From: Chelydra serpentina
Taxonomy: Eukaryota > Chordata > Testudines > Chelydridae
Reading direction: 5' to 3'
DNA: 64,000 bases
Assembly (NCBI GenBank): GCA_037349315.1
Contig: JBAIAC010000007.1
Coordinates: 47,699,001 to 47,763,000, forward strand
The position numbers and the translations under genes were made by a program. Every line of letters begins with the position of its first letter. The stretch's first letter is position 1. The notes under the pieces are model-generated. The model did not search any database. It was given only the letters and a program-made list of their open reading frames with translations, and was not told where the DNA came from. This document shows positions 1 to 9,090 of the stretch, in pieces.

Positions 1-450
1 GTCTTTTATACAGTCTTTCATCAGAGGCAATGCTTATGATTACAGCTGGGTAAAATTTTTCCAATAGTTTATTTGCTAAAAAATGCAGTTTTGGATTGAC
101 CAAAACTACTGAGAATTCGGCAAATAGTTCAGGCCGAAACAAAAATGAAAAAAATGATTTTCTAAAAGTCAAAATGTTTTGACATTTTTAAAGGAAACAT
201 TTTAACTTTTTGTTTCCAAACATTTTGTTTTTTAATTTGGCTAAATTTAATGTTAGAAAAGAGTAAAATGACCCTAAAAACAAAACAAAAAAATTATTAT
301 TGAGTCAAATGAAATAAATTTTCCATTTTTGTTTCAGTGAGAAAAACGAAAGATTCTTCATTTTGAGTCAACCCTGAGACAAAATATTTTTTGGTTCAGA
401 CACCAAACAAAAAAATAAATTCTCTCAGCTCTGCTTGTGATTTCCGTAGT
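1..450. repeat. AT-rich degenerate repeat with A-run/T-run inverted segments
   Basis: The block is built of alternating A-runs and T-runs in partly self-complementary order, for example around 150-240, where AAAATGTTTTGACATTTT-like strings fold back on each other. A similar style of sequence recurs at 17341-17480. I read it as an old non-coding interspersed repeat but cannot name the family. No open frame of interest is present. Confidence 0.35.
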
Positions 451-1812
451 AAGAAAGCTAGCTATCACTTAGCTAACACAAAGACTGAGTGGGAGAAATG
501 GCTCATAGACACCTAACTCTAAGCAGTATTTGAATGACATTTTAGATAACACCAGCAACTAGAAATTGACCAAACCCAAAACCTTGTATTCAAATCCCTT
601 AATTTCAGGGTGATGGGTGATTTCCAACTCAAATAGTTATATTTGACTCCACCCCTAAAATTTTTGTTCAAGGTCTAATCCACACTAACCAGTTCTAATA
701 CAGATACTCCTGAAACCTTGAGAGAACATCTAGTCTAATGTAATTCTGATCCACAATAGTGTTAACTGCACAGCAATATCTGGTTGGACTAAAATCTAAT
801 GAAAACAGCTTACGTGACTTTAGTGATGATAAATCTGAACCCTAATTCTGATTCTACTTTAAATCCAAACCTTAAGAAATATTTAAAGTAGACAAACAGG
901 TTATTCTCATAAATGTTTTTGTGCTGTAACTAATATTTTAAAACACTACAGTAGATTAGCATTTAATACCTTAAAATATGTTCGCTGTTTGAGAACAGCA
1001 CTAGCTCCTTGCTACAGTAGCTAACGTTTTCAAATATGACCTATTTTCCTAGTCTAGACAGGGTCCTAATCAGAACCTAACCTAGATCTGATCACCATCT
1101 ACTTGGCTCATCTCCAATAAATGTAAATACAATGAAATAATAGAATAATAATTTACACAATAAGCTTTCTATCCAGGGTTTTCAAATTGATGAAAAAATG
1201 GTGGTGAAATGAACACAGACACATGGATAGATGTAAGCAGCAGGCTGTAACTTTTATTAAACTTTAGCACAGAGAAGGGGTGCCTATCTGCCTGTTACCC
1301 ATAATCTTTTATATCAGGCAATTAATTGGTTCTAGTACAGGAAATACAGGGCTCCTACCATAACTCATAACTTGGGGTAGGCTCTCCTCAGCCTGCTCAC
1401 CCAGGACTTAGCTCACTCTGAGTCCTAGTACCTTCCCACAACCCTGAGAGGGACAAAGGATGCAGAAGAATGGTGACTGTGGCCCTCAAAGGCCAGAAGG
1501 TCTCATCCTATTCCATGAGCCCAAGGCCCATCACCAAAATCCCAGGTGTTATACCTCTGGGAACTTAATTTTATCTTTTTAAATGCAGTGGAAACTGGTC
1601 ACAAGTTGCAATGAATTAACAACTCAACCAACTAACTCAGTTAGGTTCTAAGGACATTCCTACTTAACCCACTGTGGCTTGAAGGTGCTGTGAGGAAGGC
1701 AAAACATTCCCTGGTCCTCTGCCAATTGGCCCATGAGAGAAAAAATTCCTTTCTGACCCCCAAATAGGCAATCAGCTGGTCCTGCAACATCTGTCTGTAA
1801 ACATACCTGAAC
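451..1812. other. Unassigned AT-rich DNA
   Basis: I see no gene, RNA gene or recognised repeat. All frames are closed by frequent stops. The part from about 1370 to 1540 is less AT-rich but shows no family signature that I know. Confidence 0.5.
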
Positions 1813-1955
1813 TACGAATGGTTACCTAACTTTGGTTAGATGAATTCCTGGAAATTTCATCATATGACATACTTTTAATTAAAGATTCTTTAATTAATGA
1901 CATAATCTTTAATTCCTGGAGACTCCAGTACAATCCTGGAGGGTTGGCAACCCTA
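1813..1955. mobile_element. Short MITE-like element with GGTTGGCAACCCT end
   Basis: The right end reads ggagggttggcaaccct and the left end gaatggttacctaac, which are imperfect inverted versions of each other (GGGTTGCCAAC type). The interior is an AT-rich palindrome with repeated TTAATTAAAGATT and tails containing CCTGGAGACTCC. This layout matches small non-autonomous DNA transposons that are common in reptile genomes. The target duplication is not clear, so the exact borders are approximate. Confidence 0.5.
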
Positions 1956-2224
1956 AATTCAGGGTGGGTAGGGTGAAGCTGATGGAACAAAGCCAAATGA
2001 GGCTCCACATGGCACCCGTTCCTGGTTAAATCCTGGGAGCTGGGGAATGCTGGACAATCAGTTGGCCTATGGGTGCCAGAGATTCCCAAGGTGGGCAGGA
2101 GCTCATCCCTCATCGAGTGTCTTCCTCCCTTGCTGCTGGGACAATCCCTTTTCACCACCATCCCCATCAAGTTTCCAACCTGTTGAGACAGAGGTGGCAT
2201 GTGCTTTCCAAACATTAATGAATT

Positions 2225-2400
2225 ATGAGTCACAAGGCCCTGTGAAATAGGGAAGCAATATCATTTCCATTTTACAGATGAAAAAATATAGGCAAAGAAA
2301 TGTAAAGTAAGGCCCTATGTAACACAAGTCAGTGGCAGAATCAGAGATAGAACTTTTTCTGCCTAAGTCCTGTTCAATGTAAGCACTATATTATGCATCT
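2225..2400 (-). mobile_element. MIR-type SINE fragment
   Basis: The string ccattttacagatg followed by an A-rich stretch, and then gtcagtggcagaatcagag, matches the reverse complement of the conserved MIR region (gaaactgaggc / cattttacagatgagg). The copy is diverged and lacks a readable tRNA-like head. The assignment is by motif only. Confidence 0.6.
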
Positions 2401-2475
2401 TCTCCACTGTTATGTTTTGCTGTGAGAAGATACTTGAAACATCATGTAGGGTCTCCCTCATGCTTATGATTATAT

Positions 2476-3137
2476 GTGTTTGTGATGGGGTGACTACCCC
2501 ACACACACCCTGCAGGGTTTAATGCAGGCCAGATGGGTCAATTAACCCATTAGGCAGCTGATTAAGGAGGCTCAGCTGGGCAGGAATAATTGGGGCCTAT
2601 AAAGCCCAGTAGCTGAAAGGAGAAGGGGCTGCTGGGAAAAGGCAGACACTCCCAAGAGAAAGGGAGGAGTGAGTGGGGACTGCAGGCTGCAGTCACTCCC
2701 TGGGAAGAGGGAGAAGGCTTTGGGAACTGGTAATGGGAATCAGCCCAGGGACAGAGCAGTGAGCCCAGAGAGAGAAGGTCCAGACTGCTGAGCTTAGGAT
2801 CCCTGAGCTGGAACCCAGAGCAGAGGGTGAGCCTGGGTTCCGCCCCCACTTGGTGAGTGGCACCAAGGCAGTGAGTGAGAGGACTGCCTCAGACTACTGA
2901 GGCACTAAACCTCCCCTGGAAAGGGGGAACCTGGACAGTGATAAGACTGGAGGGCTGAGCCATGAAGAGGACACTGGTTCCTGAGGCTGCGAGAGGGCCC
3001 TGAGGTGGACAGCAGAGACAGAATGATGGTGCGCAAACTGCAGATGCGGGGAAGGAGGGCATCGGCATCCGCTAATCCCCAGAGTACCAGGAGGAGGCGC
3101 CAGTCCGGCGATGAGTGGTTCGCCCTGTGACAGTATT
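2476..3137 (+). mobile_element. Solo LTR of an endogenous retroelement
   Basis: The element runs from TGTGATGGGG at 2481 to CGCCCTGTGACA at 3132 (652 bp), with canonical TG...CA ends. The flanks gtgtt (2476-2480) and gtatt (3133-3137) match at 4 of 5 positions, which fits a 5-bp target duplication. A TATA-like TATAAA sits at 2598-2603. The body is purine-rich and GC-rich compared with its surroundings. There is no second LTR with matching flanks and no internal gag/pol sequence, so this is a recombined solo LTR. The strand follows the TATA-like box and is tentative. Confidence 0.75.
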
Positions 3138-3644
3138 TTAAAGATATAGAACAATACTTTTCTATAGGAAAATAGCTATAAACCTACTTATGAGCTGTTT
3201 CCCCCCTACTAATTGTAAAACAAATATTCTGTGCATTGTGGGACAGATTCTGGCCCCTGCTGTGACTGCTTGATGCAGCTCTGGTGGTACAAAGCAGTTG
3301 TAAAGCTTGCAGATCCTGCCCACATGTGTCTTCAAAGCCATCAAATCCACAGTGATGCAGAGCTGCCGCTTTGGATTCAGTTTCTGAACTAGTGGAGTTT
3401 CAAAAGCTCTGTTTTCTAAAGACAAAAGACTACCTGACCAGAGACAGTGCTCCCTCCTCTCCCTTAAACATATCAGCAGCATTTCATAGACTTTTGTAAT
3501 AGAAAATTAAGCTTTAAAGCTCTAAAAGGCATCAGATGCAATCACTATTAAAAAGAAGCAAATTCAAGATGGTGAGTTAGATATTTACAGCATCTAGGGG
3601 AATTTACAAAATCGTATAGCACTTTAGGGGCCTGAATTTTGAAG
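3138..3644. other. Unassigned DNA
   Basis: No gene or named repeat is seen. A 106-residue frame on the minus strand (3162-3482) has no recognisable domain and is probably chance. Confidence 0.45.
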
Positions 3645-3719
3645 GTGCTGAGCACTTGCAACTCCAATTGACTTCAGTGGGAGGTGCAGGTGGTCAGCAC
3701 TTCTGAAAATCAGGTCCCA
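3645..3719. repeat. Short palindromic repeat (TGCTGAGCACTT / TTGACTTCAGTGGGA)
   Basis: The segment starts with ggtgctgagcacttgcaac and ends with gtcagcacttctgaaaatca, which are partly inverted relative to each other around the core attgacttcagtggga. The same core string recurs in diverged form at many other places in this window, which indicates an old, abundant, non-coding family. Confidence 0.45.
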
Positions 3720-3802
3720 GGTGTGTGCTATTTAAATACAGAAATGTATATATCAGTTTTCTGTTGATTATAATCATGTATTTACTTTACAAGGCGATAC
3801 AT

Positions 3803-4007
3803 TTAAGGAGGCTCAAGCTGGGCAAGAATAACTGGGGCCTATAAAGCCTAGTAGCTGAAAGGAGAACAAGGGACTGCTGGGAAAAGGCAGGCACTCCAAG
3901 GAGAAAGGGAGGAGTTAGTGGGGACTACAGGCTGCAGTCACTCCCTGGGAAGAGGGAGAAGGCTTTGGGAACTGGTAGCCCCAGGAAGACAAGGGGAACC
4001 AGTAGTT
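3803..4007 (+). mobile_element. Fragment of the LTR family seen at 2481-3132
   Basis: From ttaaggaggctc to gggaactggta (about 3803-3977) the sequence parallels 2563-2733 of the solo LTR with few changes, including the shared TATAAA (gcctataaagcc) and ggctgcagtcactccctggg. The last about 30 bases have no counterpart that I can align. Both LTR ends are missing, so this is an internal piece, not a complete insertion. It abuts a duplicated local segment that starts at 4008. Confidence 0.7.
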
Positions 4008-4177
4008 TGACCCTGTCAAACTCATTTATCTCATGAGTGTTTAGTGTACTAATAAATAATTTCCTATAACTAAGTGCTTCATTATTAACTATATATATAA
4101 TACATATATGCGCTTCAAACACTGAACAACTCAACTGAATTTTGCTGATATTTTGTATTCGCATTACATTTAGAAAG
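4008..4177 (+). repeat. Direct repeat, copy A
   Basis: It begins tgaccctgtcaaactc and continues through an (AT) run and aacactgaacaact to about 4177. It matches copy B at 5088-5264 with only a handful of substitutions, an expanded (TA) tract in B and a 5-base insertion (caact) in A. The two copies are in the same orientation, 1080 bp apart. Confidence 0.85.
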
Positions 4178-5087
4178 GCATAATACATTTATCTCTTTAA
4201 TGAATGCAAGTCTTACGTTTCTTAGATTTTTTTTCCCCCTCACATGGAGGTTATGCCATACAGGCAATGAACAAAAACAATGACAAACTGTTCATTTTGC
4301 ACCACAAGAAATCACAGGATCTGGAAACAGTAGGATAAGGTGTTCTTTTTTCCTGACTTGAAAAATAATAGCATTTATTAGCACGTTTCATATAGGTAGC
4401 ATGGTTTATGTGTATCTAACTCTGAAACTGTCAGTTGTCAAATTATATGATGGAAGCTGACAGTTCAGAATTTTAAAAGTTTGGCTCCTTTCAAATGCAC
4501 TAAATGAACAAGAGCTGCCTAATTTGGACTGAGCTGAAACCAACAAAAAAAAGCCCCTGTAAGTATGCAAGGTTTTATTCTACTTCTGTATGTTTAGTAC
4601 GCACAGAGAATGTTAAATGCTTTTCAACTAGATACACTGTTAATTTTATGAGTGAGAAAGATTTCATTAGATAGGCTTCAGGCAACAGTGAGCTACAAAT
4701 GGAATTCCTTTTTTATTTTCTGAAACTCACAGTATATGACCCATATCCAATGACAAATGGTTTATAAACTCTCTTACTATCTTTAATTGCATAAACTTGC
4801 AATATTCTTACATTAACATGAGAACACTTTTGACAGAAGATGAAGAAAGCAAAACACTAACAAAAATGTCCCCGAGCTGTCATAAAACTAAAATATGTAA
4901 TGCCCCAAAAGAACTTTTTCAGAACATGTTCTTTGTTTAAAATTATAACTTTATTTTTTTCTAACTGCAAAGAAGTAACATTTAATTTTTTTGAAAGAAA
5001 AAAATCTATTAATCACAACTCAATTATCAGAAGCTCATGCTTGCCTAATTAGCACTCGCTGTGTTGCATCTCAAAGTGAGTTGTTCC
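4178..5087. other. Unassigned AT-rich DNA between the direct repeats
   Basis: No gene is seen. The stretch 4980-5080 is rich in homeodomain-like TAAT/ATTA cores, but that is weak evidence in AT-rich DNA. Confidence 0.4.
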
Positions 5088-5166
5088 TGACCCTGTCAAA
5101 CTCATTTATCTCATGAGTGTTTAGTGTACTAATAAATAACTTCCTATAACTTAAGTGCTTCATTAT

Positions 5167-5201
<35 letters not shown>

Positions 5202-5264
5202 CATATATGCTCTTCGAACACTGAACAACTGAATTTTGCTGACATTTTACATTGTTTTAGAAAG
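5088..5264 (+). repeat. Direct repeat, copy B, with (TA)n microsatellite
   Basis: This is the second copy of the segment at 4008-4177. It contains an uninterrupted TA repeat at 5171-5198, much longer than in copy A. Confidence 0.85.
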
Positions 5265-6360
5265 CACTAAGTAATTAAGCAATAGAAGATGAAAGATAAC
5301 GTATTCAAAGATAGTATGTCTTCTGGGTATTATAAGGCACAAGGCCAGAGGAAGACTGTGTATTTTAGGAGTAAATAAGTCAATCACCCAGAGTTAGTTA
5401 TTACTGTTTTGAAACATAATTTACATATGAAAACAAGGAAGACTGATGTTCAGCCAGTGCACTTACTATACATTAGGGGTTCCATCATGTGAGATGCTGA
5501 ATGCTCTGATTCCAAAGTCATACAGTAAACAAGATCACTCAGCATCTTGCAGTACTTATATATAGACAGAATCCTCTATCTATATGAATCTATATAATCC
5601 ATCTTGTATTATAAGAAATACAAATCCACATCCTCCAGGGCTTAAATCACCCAATAACTGCTTGGGGTTAGGACAAAAACTTCTTTATGAGCAGTTTATA
5701 TCACAATTGATTGTTATTGCATTGCTTGCATTTGTTACTGGCCACTATTGGTAATAGGATATTGGACTAATTGACCATTGTTTCCTATTTTTCTATAATT
5801 ATGACATCCTTGACTGACAATTGGAAAACTCCAGTTGAAGCTCGAATTCTAAAGCCATTCCAAAATACTGAGTAATAAGATATAAAACAACTACATATGT
5901 TGCTCTAATTATTTCCTTCCCAAATATGTTGTCATTTGGCCCAATCCAAACCCCATTAAAATCAATGGAAATCTTTCTGATTCAAGAAAGCACATATGCT
6001 TAAATTAATTCCTATTCAGGAGAGCTCTTATGCACTTGCTTAAGTGGCTTTCTGTATTGGGGTCATAATCCCATACCATAACATACTTTGCTGTTTCTAT
6101 AGATTTAAAAAAAAAATCTCCTGACCTGATAATTTGGCACTTTTCATCAAAACCAAATTTACTTAAGGGAAAAAATGGGGGTAGCGGAGCGGGGAAAGCT
6201 GTAGAGCACAACAAGCACAATAATGGATATTTTTTTCACAAACTAAGCTTTATAATATGATGAGTAGATGGTAAGAGTGAATTTTTAAAAAAATGTTGAC
6301 AAACTTGATGAAAATTAAAACATTTATTACAGTAAAAGAAACTAATTTTCTCAGTCTTGT
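5265..6360. other. Unassigned AT-rich DNA
   Basis: No gene, RNA gene or named repeat is recognised. Frames are short and unconvincing. Confidence 0.45.
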
Positions 6361-7905
6361 CATACAATCATAGAAGATTGGGGTTGGAAGAGACCTCAGG
6401 AGATCACCTAGTCCAACCCCCCTGCTCAAAGCAGGACCAACCCCAACTAAATCATCCCAGGCAGGGCTTTGTCAAGCTGGGCCTTAACACCTCTAAAGAT
6501 GGAGATTCCACCACTTCCCTAGGTAACCCCTTCCAGTGCTTCACCACCCTCCTAGTGAACAAGGCTTTCCTAATATCCAGCCTGAGACCATTTCTCCTTG
6601 TTCTGTCATCTGCCACCACTGAAAACAGCCTAGCTCCATCCTCTTTGGAACCCCCCTTCAGATCATTGAAGGCTGCTGTCAAACCCCCCCTCACTCTTCT
6701 CTTCTGCAGACTAAATAAGCCCAGTTCCCTCAGTCTCTCCTCATAAGTCATGTATCCCATCCCCCTAATCAAACTCTCTCCAATTTTCCTACATTCTTTC
6801 TGTAGTGGGGGGCCCAAAACTGGATGCAGTACTCCAGATGTGACCTCACCAGTGTTGAATAGAGAGGAATAATCACTTCTCTCGATCTGCTGGCAATGCT
6901 CCTACTAATACAGCCCAATATGCAGTTAGCCTTCTCTGCAACAAGGGCACACTGTCGACTCATATCCAGCTTCTCATCCACTGTAATCCCCAGGACCTTT
7001 TCTGCAGAACTGCCACTTAGCCAGTCAGTCCCCAGCCTGTAGCAGTGCATGGGATTCCTCCATCCTAAGTGCAGGACTTTGCACTTGTCCTTGTTGAACC
7101 TCATCAGATTTCTTTTGGCTCAATTCTCCAATTTGTCTAGGTCACTCTGGACCCTATCACTACCCTTCAGTATGTCTACCTCTCCCCCCAGCTTAGTGTC
7201 ATCCACCAACTTGCTGAGGGTGCAATCCATCCCATCATCCAGATCATTAATGCAGATGTTGAACAAAACTGGCCCCAGGAGCAGCCCCTGGGGCACTCCG
7301 CTTGATAAAAACTGCCAAGTAGACATCGAGCTGTTGATCACTACCCGTTGAGCCCTATGATCTAGCCTGCTTTCTATCCACCTTAAAGTCTGTCCATCCA
7401 ATCCATACTTCTTTAACTTGCTGGCAAGAATACTGTGGGAGACTGTATCAAAAGCTCTGCTAAATTCAAGGTATGTCACATCCACTGCTTTCTCCATATC
7501 CACAGAGCCAGTTATCTCATCATAGAAGGCAATCAGGTTGGTCAGGCATGACTCTCCCTTGGTGAATCCATGTTGACTGTTCCTGATCACCTTCCTCTCC
7601 TCCAAGTGCTTCAAAATGGATTCCTTGAGGACCTGCTTTATGATTTTTCCAGGGACTGAGGTGAGGCTGTAGTTCTGTAGTTCCCTGGATTCTCCTTCTT
7701 CCCTTCCTTCTGATCCTTTCGCTCAGATGACTCTTCCAAACCATTCTCCACCGTACTACCTGTGCAGAGAGCCTGAAAACAGTTTCTTACCTCTATCTGC
7801 ATTGGGGGTACATTGGTTCTCCTCTTTCTTCTTCTGGAGGTCACATGCTGCCAATTTTCTTCCCCGTTCTGCACTGCTCCACTGTTTGTCGAACTAGTTT
7901 GACCC
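6361..7905 (-). pseudogene. CR1 LINE, 5'-truncated and internally deleted, with dead reverse transcriptase
   Basis: On the minus strand the sequence encodes the C-terminal half of a CR1 non-LTR retrotransposon reverse transcriptase, broken into several frames (7520-7744, 7120-7614, 6769-7104, 6452-6817). Visible blocks are PGNYR near the RT start, the motif A region LEFSRAFDTVSH, SGVPQG (motif B), LVDDTKLGG (motif C), then LGITVDEKLDMS and [17 protein letters not shown], and the terminal [12 protein letters not shown] region. In motif A the usual Asp is Glu, and FADD reads LVDD. The 3' end lies at low coordinates, near 6361, where the minus strand reads gtctcttccaaccccaatc and tctatgattgt. 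The most upstream frame (7638-7907) has an Arg/Lys-rich stretch (SRRRKRRTN) and MQIEVRNCFQAL, which resembles an ORF1-like region, followed within about 45 residues by the RT start, so the endonuclease region seems to be missing. Frameshifts and missing domains make it non-functional. Confidence 0.9.
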
Positions 7906-8002
7906 AAATTTAGGTGGCTTCTTTACATATATTAAAGTTATCTTTCCTGGTTATCACATTCTTCCCACTGGGATCATAAGATTTTATATGAAAAAAAATG
8001 CC

Positions 8003-9090
8003 AAGATAAACTTATAAATTTTGTGGATGATACCAAGCTTGGAGGGGTTTCAAGTGCTCTGAAGGAATTAAAATTCAAAATGATCTGGACAAAATGGAGA
8101 AATGGTCTGAAGTAAATAGGATGAAATTCAATAAGGACAAATGCAAAATACTCCACTTAGGAAGGAACAATCAGTTGTACACATACAAAATGAGAAATGA
8201 CTGCCTAAAAAGGAGCACTGCAAAAAGGGATCTGGGGTCATAGTGGATCTCGGGGGGAGGGATAGCTCAGTGGTTTGAGCATTGGCCTGCTAAACCCAGG
8301 ATTGTGAGTTCAATCCTTGAGGGGGCCATTTAGGGATCTGGGGCAAAAATTGGGGAGTGGTCCTGCTTTGAGCAGGGGGTTGGACTAGATGACCTCCTAA
8401 GGTCCCTTCCAACTCTGAGATTCTATGATTCTATGATTCTATGGATACAAGCTAAATATGAGTCAACAATGTAACACTGTTGCAAAAAAAACAAACATAA
8501 TTCTGGGATGTTGTAAGGAAGACACGAGAATTAATTCTTCTGCTCTTCTCCGTGCTGATTAGGCCTTAACTGGAGTATTGTATCCAGTTGTGGGCACCAC
8601 ATTTAAAAAGACGTGGACAAATTGGAGAAAGTCCAAAGAAGAGCAACAAAAATGATTAAAGATCTAGAAAACATGACCTATGAGGGAAGATTGAAAAAAC
8701 TGGGTTTGTTTAGTCTGGAAAAGAGAAGACTGAGACAGGACATAACAGTTTTCAAGTACATAAAAGGTTGTTACAAGGAGGAGGGAGAAAAATTGTTCTC
8801 CTGAACCTCAAAGGATAGGACAAGAAGCAATGGGCTTAAATTGCAGCTAGGGCAGTTTAGATTAGACATTAGGAGAAACTTCTTGTCAGAGTAGTAAAGC
8901 ACTGGAATAAATTGCCTAGCGAGGTTGTGGAATCTCCATCACTGGAGATTTTTAAGAGCAGGTTAGACAAACACCTGTCAGGGATGGTCTAGATAATATT
9001 TATTCCTGCCATGAGTGCAAGGGACTGGACTAGATTACCTCTCTAGGTCCCTTCCAGTCCTATGATTCTAAGATTCTATGATTCTATATT
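8003..9090 (+). pseudogene. CR1 LINE 3' portion, interrupted by a SINE
   Basis: The plus strand begins within the RT motif C region (FVDDTKLGG, about 8017-8045), runs through frame-broken RT sequence, and resumes after the SINE at 8447. The 8613-8804 frame reads MDKLEKVQRRATKMIKDLENM and LKKLGLFSLEKRRLRQD, the typical CR1 C-terminal block. The element ends in the CR1 3' signature: ggtcccttccagtcctatga, then repeats of ATTCTATG to about 9088. It is 5'-truncated and lies head to head with the CR1 at 6361-7905. Because both have their own 3' ends, they are separate insertions and not a twin-priming product. Confidence 0.9.
8249..8441 (+). mobile_element. Turtle tRNA-derived SINE with CR1-like tail
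   Basis: The head is tRNA-like, with A box TAGCTCAGTGG at 8263-8273 and B box GAGTTCAATCC at 8306-8316, the spacing expected for a polymerase III internal promoter. The 3' half (ttggactagatgacctcc, ggtcccttccaac, and three ATTCTATG units) matches the CR1 3' end, which lets CR1 machinery mobilise it. It inserted into the CR1 at 8003-9090, with tggat repeated at 8244-8248 and 8442-8446. The copy is close to what I recall of the family consensus, so it is fairly young relative to its host CR1. Confidence 0.93.

Noticed and set aside
7120..7614. Functional reverse transcriptase gene
   Set aside because: The frame is only part of the RT, motif A has Glu for Asp, adjacent parts are in other frames, and the element is truncated.
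8263..8316. A tRNA gene suggested by A and B boxes
   Set aside because: The boxes belong to the SINE head; no complete cloverleaf with acceptor stem can be formed, and a CR1 tail follows.
6361..9090. A single CR1 inverted by twin priming
   Set aside because: Both CR1 segments have their own 3' end signatures pointing away from each other, so they are two insertions.
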